From an uncultured Croceicoccus sp. (GTDB lineage: Bacteria > Pseudomonadota > Alphaproteobacteria > Sphingomonadales > Sphingomonadaceae), in NCBI RefSeq assembly GCF_947496385.1, contig NZ_CANMCP010000002.1, positions 1 to 64,000 on the forward strand: 64,000 bases of DNA, written 5' to 3'. The translations under genes and the position numbers were made by a program. Below the pieces are notes generated by a model. That model was not told where the DNA came from. It was given only the letters and a program-made list of their open reading frames with translations, and searched no databases. Positions 16,080 through 23,957 of the stretch are shown piece by piece; within the stretch, counting starts at the first letter, position 1, and every line of letters begins with the position of its first letter.

Positions 16080-16777
16080 AATGCCGCCGGCCGTCCCGAT
16101 CCGCGGTGCTCGTCGCCGGTGGTTTGCAAGCTCCGGCCATCGGGAAAGGTCCGGGCCAGCATGCGCTTGCGAAAGAGCGGTTTGGAAAGCGGCTTGCCCA
16201 GCACCGACTCGTGCACCGTTTGCAGCTCCAGCATGGTGAATGCGTAATCAAGCGCGTCGAACGCGATCATCGTGCCATCGATCACACCCCGCAAGTGCCG
16301 AACCGCGGCGTCGATGATCGCGCCGTGATCGAAGGCCAGCGGAAGCGCGACCCCGCCTGTCATGACACGCGCCTCTTTGCGCGCCTCGTCCATCGTGACA
16401 TCCGCCAGCACCGGACCCAATCCCGCTTCGGTCACGCGGGCAAGCCATGCCGGCCGGACCAGCGCCACGAACGCGGTCGAGATCACCCATCCCCTCGGAT
16501 CGCGCGCAGGATCGCTGAAGGTAAAGAACGGCCGCAAGGCAGCATCGAGATCGCCGATCTCCTCATACAGCACTTCGTGCATTGCCAGCTCGAACGCAGC
16601 CGGCTCTTCGATCAACCGTCCTGGCAGCGTCCATCGTCCTTCGAAGGGCGGGCGCTCGCGTTCCCTCACCACCACCTGCAAACCGCCGTCGCTGACCGTC
16701 AGCAGCACCAGGTCGATGGCCGGGTGCGCCAGCGCGGGTTGCTCGCGCGGGAACAGCAGGCGCGGGTTGGAAGTCAT
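16064..16777 (-). CDS. Nudix-fold protein with C-terminal winged helix, NrtR-like
   Basis: This 237-residue protein has an N-terminal Nudix fold (DLVLLTVSDGGLQVVVRERE, WTLPGRLIEE) and a C-terminal region like NrtR-type regulators (HLRGVIDGTMIAFDALDYAF, LELQTVHESVLGKPLSKPLF, RKRMLA). NrtR proteins repress NAD genes and sense ADP-ribose. The Nudix box is degenerate: around FELAMHEVLYEEIGD the RE pair is HE, the spacing to EE is one residue too long and the upstream Glu is replaced. This favours ligand sensing over hydrolysis. The start at 16777 has AAAGGATCGTG ahead; 16804 is possible but has no ribosome site. The nearby ADP-ribosylglycohydrolase fits an ADP-ribose theme. Confidence 0.82.
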   Translation of the reverse strand: MTSNPRLLFPREQPALAHPAIDLVLLTVSDGGLQVVVRERERPPFEGRWTLPGRLIEEPAAFELAMHEVLYEEIGDLDAALRPFFTFSDPARDPRGWVISTAFVALVRPAWLARVTEAGLGPVLADVTMDEARKEARVMTGGVALPLAFDHGAIIDAAVRHLRGVIDGTMIAFDALDYAFTMLELQTVHESVLGKPLSKPLFRKRMLARTFPDGRSLQTTGDEHRGSGRPAAFYTLA

Positions 16778-16819
16778 CACGATCCTTTGCGAGGCAGCGG
16801 CCATGACAGGCGGCCGAGA

Positions 16820-16838
16820 CAGATAGTCATTCTATCTG
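16820..16838. promoter_or_regulatory. Perfect dyad upstream of the Nudix regulator
   Basis: CAGATAG (16820-16826) and CTATCTG (16832-16838) form perfect 7-bp arms around a 5-nt spacer. The dyad sits 43 nt upstream of the favoured start of the NrtR-like gene, where an autoregulatory operator would lie. The assignment is inference from position and symmetry. Confidence 0.45.
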
Positions 16839-17046
16839 CTGGACTGATACAGCAAAGCGCCGCATGTGTCTGCCGGCAGGCATCTGGCTTGCTGCTTCGG
16901 CACGCCATGCCGGCTTCTGCCTTGCCAACGGCAGCGGCGCCTTGCGGCTTTACAGCGCTGGCTCACGGCGCTTGCCTGGCGCGGCCATCCAACTTGCACA
17001 TTACCGCTTCTTTTGCCCACGGTTCACCGCGCCCAAAAACGCGTCC

Positions 17047-17238
17047 AGGTTGCGCGCATGTTGACAACCTCTTTTTTTAGCGGCGCGATTGGCAATTGCG
17101 TCCGGGTTATAAGTTGTCAGCCTTATCGGTTTATATCACTAATACAACGGGTTAGACGTAATCTCGCCTCAGGGCCCTGACAACATCATTGTCAACGAAC
17201 GCCGACAAGCGGTTGTCAGCTGTCAACATGCGCAACCT
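17047..17238. repeat. Cluster of GTTGTCA-type elements inside an inverted repeat
   Basis: The gene-free stretch between the Nudix gene and tRNA-Ser (16778-17472) contains six copies of GTTGTCA or its close variants on both strands: 17060-17068, 17113-17120, 17177-17184, 17188-17196, 17212-17219 and 17220-17227. The last two together form a near-perfect 16-bp palindrome. The ends of the cluster are themselves inverted: 17047-17066 matches the reverse complement of 17221-17238 apart from two bases. Such an array looks like a multi-site operator, partition or recombination site. Nothing else codes here. Confidence 0.65.
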
Positions 17239-17406
17239 CTCCCGCCAAGCCCGATTCAGCAGGGTCGACAGGGCTCGCTCCGGGCGAGTGTAACCTGGCT
17301 ATCATTCGCGGCGCGGCAGGGCACCGGAGGCGCTCTCGTTCTCCGCTTTTCCGGAGCACTACTCCGTGCGCCCATCTCCACTCTCCGCCGGTACGGGGCA
17401 GACACG

Positions 17407-17429
17407 AAAAAGCCCGCAGTCTGCGGGCT
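17407..17429 (-). terminator. Rho-independent terminator of tRNA-Ser
   Basis: AGCCCGCA (17411-17418) pairs with TGCGGGCT (17422-17429) around a 3-nt loop. On the minus strand the stem runs into TTTTTCG. It lies about 45 nt past the tRNA-Ser 3' end in the direction of transcription. Confidence 0.85.
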
Positions 17430-17472
17430 ATTTGGCTGTTTCTCTGCTGTGGGAGATAGGGCCTGGACTAAA

Positions 17473-17563
17473 TGGCGGAGCGGGTGGGATTCGAACCCAC
17501 GATACGGGGTTACCGTATACACACTTTCCAGGCGTGCGCCTTCGACCACTCGGCCACCGCTCC
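17473..17563 (-). tRNA. tRNA-Ser (anticodon GGA)
   Basis: The minus strand reads GGAGCGGTGGCCGAGTGG at the 5' end, with an anticodon loop CTGGAAA giving anticodon GGA. It has a long variable arm typical of serine tRNAs (GTGTATACGGTAACCCCGTA), the T-loop GTTCGAATC and an acceptor strand ending CCGCTCCG-CCA with encoded CCA. Total length is 91 nt with CCA. A strong terminator follows. The 3' end faces the island containing the serine recombinase, so this tRNA may mark the island boundary. Confidence 0.95.
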
Positions 17564-17646
17564 GCGCGCTCTTGCATGAGCGAGCCGTGCCCTAGCCGCT
17601 CCCATTCGGCGACGCAAGAGGCATGGCGATTATACCCGCGCCCCGA

Positions 17647-18598
17647 TCAGATGACCGCCGAACTGCCCCGCAAGGCGGCGAAATACCCGCTCATCGCAGC
17701 GACGGATTTGTCGCTCAGCGCGATAAAGGCGCGGCGGCGGTCGGCCCTGTCCTGCACGCGCTTGAGCAGGCCGGCCTCGGTCATCTGGCTGATCCAGCGC
17801 AGCGCGGTCGTCGGCGGCACGTTCGCGGCAATGCAGAGGCTGCTGACGGAGACTTGCGTGCGCTCCGCCTGCGCCGCGGTCAGGTCGAGCAGGATGTCCC
17901 AGGCCGGGTCCGCGAACAGCTCGGCATCGAAGAACTTCGCGCGCAATTGGCGCTGACGGATGATTTCGCGGATCAACGCCGCGGGCGGCAGGCTGCCATT
18001 GTCGCGCGCGGCGGTCGCCCGTTCGTGCCGGGGGGTCAGCGATATGAAGCCCGTGTCCGGCTCCTTCGCCAGGTTTTCGGACGTGAAACGCTCGTCTCCG
18101 CGCGCCTCGATCCGGCGGGCCAGCATGCTGACCTGTTCGGTGAGCCGCATCAGCGCGGCGCGATCTTCCGACGCGATGTCGCCCACGCTCTGCCCCGGCG
18201 CGCGCAGCGGACGGATTGATCAGGATCTGCGCATCGCCCCATTCGGCCATGCCGTAAACGGTGTCGATCGCATCCGCGCTGGTCGAGAGTATGAACGCCT
18301 CGCCCCCGCGCGCCGCCCGTTCGCCCAGCCGCCCCAGCACGGCGGCCAACGTATCGTCGACGATCGGCGCATCGATGATCAGGATGTCGCCAAGCGCCGG
18401 CAATGCCTCGTCCCGCAAGGGGGCGATGTCGGCGCAATGCCGCACGCGCATGCCGGCATCGTCCGCCAGGTCGGAAAGCAGGCCCCGCACCTGCGACCGG
18501 TCCGCGAATATCGACGCGCTCGACCCCGGCGGCGATGCCGACGCAGCGTCGCGGTTTTCACCGAATGCATATTGGAAAGGCGCTGCGTTCTGCCCCAT
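17647..18598 (-). pseudogene. Winged-helix (MarR-like) regulator, apparently frameshifted
   Basis: Two frames together encode what looks like one regulator of about 316 residues. The first 130 residues (from ATG 18598; FADRSQVRGLLSDLADDAGM, DILIIDAPIVDD, DAQILINPS) form a domain that resembles a receiver-like or sensory region. After about 18209 this frame becomes Arg-rich shadow sequence. The other frame, open from 18219, carries the rest. That part has EDRAALMRLTEQVSMLARRI, a winged helix with VSSLCIAANVPPTTALRWIS and MTEAGLLKRVQDRADRRRAF, ending at 17647. A 179-residue product could start at GTG 18186. The combined length (952 nt) is one base off a whole number of codons. A true frameshift or a sequencing error are both possible; the DNA-binding part alone may still be made. 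Confidence 0.62.
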
Positions 18599-18683
18599 TG
18601 TAGCGACCCCTTGGCGCCGGGAGGATGCCCCGACAGGCGAAGATACTGAAAATACGAAGCTTCCCGGTCAAGCGATTTTCGCG

Positions 18684-19418
18684 TTAAACCTTGCGCCGCC
18701 CTTCGAGCATCCCCTTCGTGCCGCCGCGATGCAGGACGAATTCGATGTCCGGCCAACGCTTGCGCCACCGCCGCGCCACGACCCGTTCGCCGGGCCGCGC
18801 CGCATCGTCGAGCAACACCCTCCCGCCCTTGCTCAACCGGTCGAACAAGCGTTCCGCCGCGCCACGCACGAACGGGTTCAGGGTCCAGGGCGGACCGTCG
18901 ATGATGAGCAGGTCGATGGTGTCGGGCACATGGTCGAGATCGTACCAGCACGACGCCCATTTGCCGTCCTGCGATGCGAGCGGGGCATGCCGTATATCGG
19001 CGTTCAGCCCGTTTTCCGTCAGCCATCGCGCGGTCGCGGCGACGAATGCGGCGTTCTGGTCGAAGCTGGTCAGCGTGCCGCCGCCATGCAATTGCAACGC
19101 ACGCGCCGCGATGAGCGAGGACGCCCCCGCGCCCAGTTCCACCACGCAGGCGGGGCGATCCGCCGCGATCGCATCCGCAATCCGCGTGAGGAAGAACGTA
19201 TCCGCCTTCCAGCTCCCCAGGTTAGGGAGCGCATCATGCGGCAGGTCGAGCCGGTCGAGCAGCGCGGCCTTGTCGCGCCGGCGCCCGCCCGAAAGGCTGC
19301 GCAACAACCACGGCCATTGCACCACCGCCCACCCCGCGACGAGCGCCTTTTCCCGCCAGCTTCGGTGCAGCCCCGCCTCGCCCTGCGGCAGATATCCTGT
19401 CGTCTCGCGCGACGTCAT
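18684..19418 (-). CDS. Class I SAM-dependent methyltransferase
   Basis: This 244-residue protein has a SAM-binding Rossmann fold: motif I VVELGAGASSLIAARAL (about 91-107), LTSFDQNAAFVAAT for the ribose-binding acidic residue and DLLIIDGPPW as motif IV. It resembles Methyltransf_24-like proteins, whose acceptors are usually unknown. There is no signal peptide. It lies 22 nt downstream of purA on the same strand and could be cotranscribed. The acceptor substrate cannot be told from the sequence. Confidence 0.8.
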   Translation of the reverse strand: MTSRETTGYLPQGEAGLHRSWREKALVAGWAVVQWPWLLRSLSGGRRRDKAALLDRLDLPHDALPNLGSWKADTFFLTRIADAIAADRPACVVELGAGASSLIAARALQLHGGGTLTSFDQNAAFVAATARWLTENGLNADIRHAPLASQDGKWASCWYDLDHVPDTIDLLIIDGPPWTLNPFVRGAAERLFDRLSKGGRVLLDDAARPGERVVARRWRKRWPDIEFVLHRGGTKGMLEGRRKV

Positions 19419-19440
19419 CGTCCGGGCCGGCGTTGCGCGG

Positions 19441-20730
19441 TCAATCCACGAACGGGTCGCGCACCAGGATCGTATCCTCGCGTTCCGGGCTGGTGGAGAC
19501 GAGCGCCACCGGCGTCTCGATCAATTCCTGCACGCGCTGAATATACTTAATCGCCTGCGCCGGGAGATCGGCCCAGCTGCGCGCACCGGCGGTCGTCCCC
19601 TTCCAGCCTTCCATCTCTTCGTAGATCGGCTCCACGCGGGCCTGATCGGCGGCATGGGCGGGCAGGTAATCGAGGATCCGCCCATCGAGCCGATAGCCCG
19701 TGCAGATGCGCACGACATCGAACCCGTCGAGCACGTCGAGCTTGGTCAGCGCGATGCCGGTCACGCCCGAAATGCTGCACGACTGGCGCACCAGAACCGC
19801 ATCGAACCAGCCGCAACGCCGCTGCCGCCCGGTCACCGTCCCGAATTCATGGCCGCGTTCGCCCAGACGCTGACCGATCTCGTCGGACAGTTCGGTGGGG
19901 AACGGACCGGAACCGACACGGGTGGTATAGGCCTTCACGATGCCCAGCACGAAGCCGGTGCTGTTGGGACCGAGACCCGACCCCGCGGCCGCGGTACCGC
20001 TCACCGTGTTGGAGCTGGTGACGAAGGGATAGGTGCCGTGATCGACGTCGAGCAGCACGCCCTGCGCCCCTTCGAACAGGATGCGGGCGCCGGCCTTGCG
20101 CACTTTCTTCAGCCGCTTCCACACCGGCTGCGCGAATTGGAGGACGTAATCGGCAATCTCGCGCAATTCGGCAAGCAGGCTTTCCCGGTCGACCGGATCC
20201 TGCCCGAAACCGTGGCGCAGCGCGTCGTGATGCGCACACAGCCGGTCGAGCTGCGGGCCGAGCGCGTCGAGATGCGCAAGGTCGCACACGCGGATCGCGC
20301 GGCGGCCGACCTTGTCCTCATACGCCGGGCCGATGCCGCGCCCGGTCGTGCCGATCTTGCCCGTGCCCGCCGCGTTTTCGCGCAGACCGTCGAGATCGCG
20401 GTGCAGCGGCAGGATCAGCGCGCAATTGTCGGCGATGGCGAAGTTTTCCGCGTCGATCGTCACGCCCTGCGCGGTGAGCTTCTCGATCTCGGCCTTGAGC
20501 GCCCAAGGGTCGAGCACCACGCCATTGCCGATGATCGACAGCGTGCCCGTCACGATGCCCGACGGCAGCAGCGACAATTTATAGGTCACGTCCCCCACGA
20601 CGAGCGTGTGGCCGGCATTGTGCCCACCCTGAAACCGCACCACGGCGTCGGCCCGGCTGGCGAGCCAGTCCACGATCTTGCCCTTGCCCTCATCGCCCCA
20701 CTGGGCGCCGATCACCGTTACGTTTGCCAA
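19441..20730 (-). CDS. purA: Adenylosuccinate synthetase
   Basis: This 429-residue PurA joins IMP and aspartate with GTP to make adenylosuccinate, the first committed step to AMP. The N-terminal [17 protein letters not shown] carries the catalytic Asp and the P-loop-like element, and [10 protein letters not shown] carries the catalytic His. [19 protein letters not shown] is the IMP-binding signature near 125-145, and [17 protein letters not shown] is the base-recognition region. Length is normal. The start is TTG, with AAGGGCG about 8 nt ahead. It is followed closely by the methyltransferase gene and belongs to the purA/hisZ/serA/serC neighbourhood typical of sphingomonads. Confidence 0.98.
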   Translation of the reverse strand: MANVTVIGAQWGDEGKGKIVDWLASRADAVVRFQGGHNAGHTLVVGDVTYKLSLLPSGIVTGTLSIIGNGVVLDPWALKAEIEKLTAQGVTIDAENFAIADNCALILPLHRDLDGLRENAAGTGKIGTTGRGIGPAYEDKVGRRAIRVCDLAHLDALGPQLDRLCAHHDALRHGFGQDPVDRESLLAELREIADYVLQFAQPVWKRLKKVRKAGARILFEGAQGVLLDVDHGTYPFVTSSNTVSGTAAAGSGLGPNSTGFVLGIVKAYTTRVGSGPFPTELSDEIGQRLGERGHEFGTVTGRQRRCGWFDAVLVRQSCSISGVTGIALTKLDVLDGFDVVRICTGYRLDGRILDYLPAHAADQARVEPIYEEMEGWKGTTAGARSWADLPAQAIKYIQRVQELIETPVALVSTSPEREDTILVRDPFVD

Positions 20731-20851
20731 GATTTTTCGCCCTTGCTTTCAGCTTTGGTAAAGCCCGCGCGGCATTAGGGTGCCTTCGCCACCGGGGCAA
20801 GGGCACACAGCCGCCATTTGCCCGGCCGATACGCATTGAGACGGGATTTTT

Positions 20852-21784
20852 ATGGATTTGAGTGTATTTCGCCCCTTCGCCGCGATGGCGTGCGCCGCCG
20901 CCCTGTCGGCTGCGCCCGTGCCTCCCGCCCTTGCACAGGACGCAGCGCCGGGGGGCGTTCCGGCGGCGGAGGCGGGGACGCGTACCGCCACGGCCATGCC
21001 GGCCCCTTCCTCGATCCGCTATGGGAGCGATGCATTACAGACGCTCGATTTCTTCCCCGGCGCCGGGTCGGGCACGGCGCCGCGTCCGCTCATCGTGTTC
21101 GTCCATGGCGGGGCATGGGTGTCGGGGGACAAAGCCGATTCGACCGGCACGGCCAAGATCCGCCATTACACGCAGGCGGGCTATAATTTCGCGACGATCA
21201 ACTATCGCCTGCTGCCCGATGTCGACATCCAGGATCAGGCGCAGGACGTCGCCGACGCGGTCGCCATGCTGCGCGATCGCGCCGAAACCCTGCATATCGA
21301 TCCGCGCCGCGTCGTGCTCATGGGGCATAGCGCGGGCGGGCATCTTGCCGCGCTGGTGGCGACGGATCCGCAATATCTGCGCGCCGGCGGGATGGCGCCT
21401 ACCGACATCGCGGGTGCGGTGCTGATCGATGCCGCCGCGCTCGATGTCGGGCAGCAGATCAGGGCCGCCGGGCCGCTGCTCGGCTTTGCCTACGAACTCG
21501 CCTTTTCCGGCAATGCGGCGATGCAGGGCGCGATGTCCCCGACCGCCCATGTCGACAGCCCGAACGCCGGCGCCATGCTCATGCTCCATGTCGAGCGCGA
21601 CTCCGCCGCACAGGCCCGGATCTTCGCCGATGCGCTGAAAAAGGCGGGCACGCCGGCCGAGGTCGCTGCCTTCGAAGGGCGCGGGATGAAAGCCCATAAC
21701 GAGATCAACAACAGGCTCGGGCGGAGCGATTATCCCGCCACGCGAATCGTCGACGAATGGCTCGCGCAGGTGATGGGTGGTTGA
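20852..21784 (+). CDS. Exported alpha/beta hydrolase, esterase type
   Basis: This 310-residue alpha/beta hydrolase of the BD-FAE/HSL-like kind has the oxyanion-hole motif VFVHGGAWVSGDK (about 87-99) and the nucleophile elbow MGHSAGGHLAALV (Ser about 155). The Asp/His of the triad lie in the C-terminal part, with the His probably in GMKAHNEIN. An N-terminal stretch (AAMACAAALSAAPVPPALAQ) is a probable Sec signal cleaved after AQ, so it should act in the periplasm. It starts divergently from purA, 121 nt away. An ester or peptide-like substrate is likely but not identifiable. Confidence 0.88.
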   Translation: MDLSVFRPFAAMACAAALSAAPVPPALAQDAAPGGVPAAEAGTRTATAMPAPSSIRYGSDALQTLDFFPGAGSGTAPRPLIVFVHGGAWVSGDKADSTGTAKIRHYTQAGYNFATINYRLLPDVDIQDQAQDVADAVAMLRDRAETLHIDPRRVVLMGHSAGGHLAALVATDPQYLRAGGMAPTDIAGAVLIDAAALDVGQQIRAAGPLLGFAYELAFSGNAAMQGAMSPTAHVDSPNAGAMLMLHVERDSAAQARIFADALKKAGTPAEVAAFEGRGMKAHNEINNRLGRSDYPATRIVDEWLAQVMGG

Positions 21785-21877
21785 AATCCGGCGCGGATTG
21801 CCCAGCTTTCATGGGTACCACCCGATAATTCTTGCCGGAACGGAGCATCACCCGTTCGCGCGCAATTAAGGAGATCT

Positions 21878-22705
21878 ATGAACGCCCCTACTGCTTTTCC
21901 CACGCTCCACCTCAACGATGGCCGCGAAATGCCGCAACTCGGCTTCGGCACGTACAAGATCGAGAATGACGATGCGACCGACATCGTCGCCATGGCGCTC
22001 GAGGAAGGCTTCCGCCTGATCGACACCGCATCCATCTACGGCAACGAGCAAGGCGTCGGCAAGGCGCTCTCGGGCAAGCACGGATTGTTCCTCACCACCA
22101 AGATCTGGAACGACGATCAGGGTTACGACGAGACGAAGGCCGCCTTTCACCAGTCGCTCGCAAGGCTCGGCCGCGACGAGGTCGACCTGCTCCTCATGCA
22201 CTGGCCCTGCCCGGACAAGGGCAAGTTCGTCGAGACGTGGAAGGCCATGACCGAACTGCGCGAGGATGGCCGCGTCAAATCGATCGGCGTGTCCAATTTC
22301 AATGCCGATCATCTGCAGACGCTGATCGACGAAAGCGGCGTCGTTCCCGCGGTCAACCAGGTCGAGCTTCACCCCACGTTTCAGCAGAAGGAATTGCGCG
22401 CCTTCCACAAGGAGCACAATATCATCACGCAAAGCTGGTATCCGCTCGGCTCCGGCGAGGCGATGAGCAACCCCGTCATTCAGGACATCGCCAAGGAACT
22501 CGACGCAGATCCGGGCGCCGTCGTCCTGCGCTGGCACATGCAGAGCGGCTGTTCACCCATTCCCAAGGCGTCCTCGCGCGAACACATGGCGGCCAATCGC
22601 GGCGCGATGCAGGTGTTCCTGAATCGCGATCACATGGCGCGGATCGACGCGCTCGACAGTGCCGATGGTCGCAAGGGGCCGGACCCCAAGACCTTCTGCG
22701 GCTGA
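21878..22705 (+). CDS. Aldo/keto reductase
   Basis: This 275-residue NADPH-dependent aldo-keto reductase resembles DkgA/DkgB (2,5-diketo-gluconate reductases, also methylglyoxal reductases). The catalytic tetrad is visible: Asp and Tyr in RLIDTASIYGNE, Lys in FLTTKIWND and His in LLLMHWPCPDKG. Cofactor-binding IPKASSREHMAAN lies near the C-terminus. Length is normal. AAGGAG precedes the ATG at good spacing. It lies 94 nt after the esterase gene and converges with hisZ at only 4 nt. The natural substrate is uncertain. Confidence 0.93.
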   Translation: MNAPTAFPTLHLNDGREMPQLGFGTYKIENDDATDIVAMALEEGFRLIDTASIYGNEQGVGKALSGKHGLFLTTKIWNDDQGYDETKAAFHQSLARLGRDEVDLLLMHWPCPDKGKFVETWKAMTELREDGRVKSIGVSNFNADHLQTLIDESGVVPAVNQVELHPTFQQKELRAFHKEHNIITQSWYPLGSGEAMSNPVIQDIAKELDADPGAVVLRWHMQSGCSPIPKASSREHMAANRGAMQVFLNRDHMARIDALDSADGRKGPDPKTFCG

Positions 22706-22709
22706 TCGA

Positions 22710-23873
22710 TCAGAGCCGGACCGGTTCCCGCCCGCGCAGCACATGGGTACAGCCCAGCGCGGCGGGGTCGTCCGCATCCGACAATTGCGCGACCGTCTGC
22801 CAGCCAATCGCGCGCAGGCGGTCCGCGATGTCGGGATCATAGCCTTCGGGCAGGAAGAGGCGGTCGGCGCCCTGCGTCCGCGCGCAAAGCTGTATCAGCG
22901 GATCGGTGTAGAGCGAGAAACCCGTCGCGGCCTCGTCATGGCCGCCCTCGCCGCCAATGCGATAGGTGCCGCCCCGGCCCAGCGCGCCGCGCAGCCCGTC
23001 GGCATAGATCGTGAACCCGAACCAGCTTTGATATTCGAAACCGTGGCGTTCCGACGGGTCGAGCGTGAGCGCGGCGCGCCCGCCGACATGGTCGGCAATC
23101 CGGCGCAGCCCCGCAATCCGCGTCGCGAGCGCCCCGCCCGCGTCGATCGCGGCCAGCTTCTCGATCGCGGTGTCGAATGCGCCCGTCGCATAGAGCAGCG
23201 GCAGATAAGCATCCGCGCCCAGCGTCTTGAGCCCGCCCGCATCCTTCGCATCGAGTTCGCGGCGGACGGCGGCGACCTGTTCCGGCGCGAGCGGCAGCGA
23301 ACCGGCCGACAGGGTCTCGACCAGATCGGGCAGGGTGAAATCCACCGATATGTCCTGCGCGCCCGCGGCCCGCAGCGCGGCAATGGCGAGGCTCACGCTC
23401 TCGCAAGCCGCGGCGACCGTATCGGTGCCGACGATTTCTGCGCCAATCTGAAGCCGTTCGCGTTCGGGTTCGAGCCCGTCACCACGAATGGCGAGCACCT
23501 GACCCGCATAGCACAAGCGCAGCGGACGCGCCGCATCGCGCAGCCCGGTCGAGGCGATGCGCCCCACCTGCACCGTCATGTCCGAACGCAGCGCCAGCGT
23601 GCGCAGCGAAACCGGGTCGGTATAGCGGACCATGCGCCGCGTCCCCGTCCCCGCCATGCGGGAGGCGAGGCTGCGCTCGAACTCGACCAGGGGCGGCTGC
23701 ACCATGGCATAGCCGTGGGCGACCATGGTATCTGTGACCGCGCGGGTAATCTGCACCGCGCTCGCGGCATGGGGGGGCAGCCGGTCGGCCAGACCTTCGG
23801 GCAGAAGATCGGCGGGCAAGAGATCGGCGTCCGGCAGGCTGGCGCCCTGTGGCATGTCGGTGGCGGCGGTCAT
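22710..23873 (-). CDS. hisZ: ATP phosphoribosyltransferase regulatory subunit HisZ
   Basis: This protein of about 387 residues resembles histidyl-tRNA synthetase catalytic cores without the anticodon domain. Class II motif 2-like VRYTDPVSLRTLALRSDMT is followed by RPLRLCYAGQVLA, and motif 3-like RGALGRGGTYRIGGEGG ends the core. HisZ partners the short form of HisG in the first step of histidine synthesis. The start at 23873 has GAAGGGA 7 nt ahead; ATG 23879 is too close to it. Its place 84 nt downstream of serA and next to purA is the usual sphingomonad arrangement. The glycine-rich, tRNA-synthetase-like end excludes a true HisS because of its length. Confidence 0.9.
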   Translation of the reverse strand: MTAATDMPQGASLPDADLLPADLLPEGLADRLPPHAASAVQITRAVTDTMVAHGYAMVQPPLVEFERSLASRMAGTGTRRMVRYTDPVSLRTLALRSDMTVQVGRIASTGLRDAARPLRLCYAGQVLAIRGDGLEPERERLQIGAEIVGTDTVAAACESVSLAIAALRAAGAQDISVDFTLPDLVETLSAGSLPLAPEQVAAVRRELDAKDAGGLKTLGADAYLPLLYATGAFDTAIEKLAAIDAGGALATRIAGLRRIADHVGGRAALTLDPSERHGFEYQSWFGFTIYADGLRGALGRGGTYRIGGEGGHDEAATGFSLYTDPLIQLCARTQGADRLFLPEGYDPDIADRLRAIGWQTVAQLSDADDPAALGCTHVLRGREPVRL

Positions 23874-23957
23874 CGTCATTTCCCTTCGTCCCCGCGCCCC
23901 TAGATGGCGCCGGGGGGAGAGGCAAGCCGCTCCCGCCCGGCCCATCCGCGCATGGGT

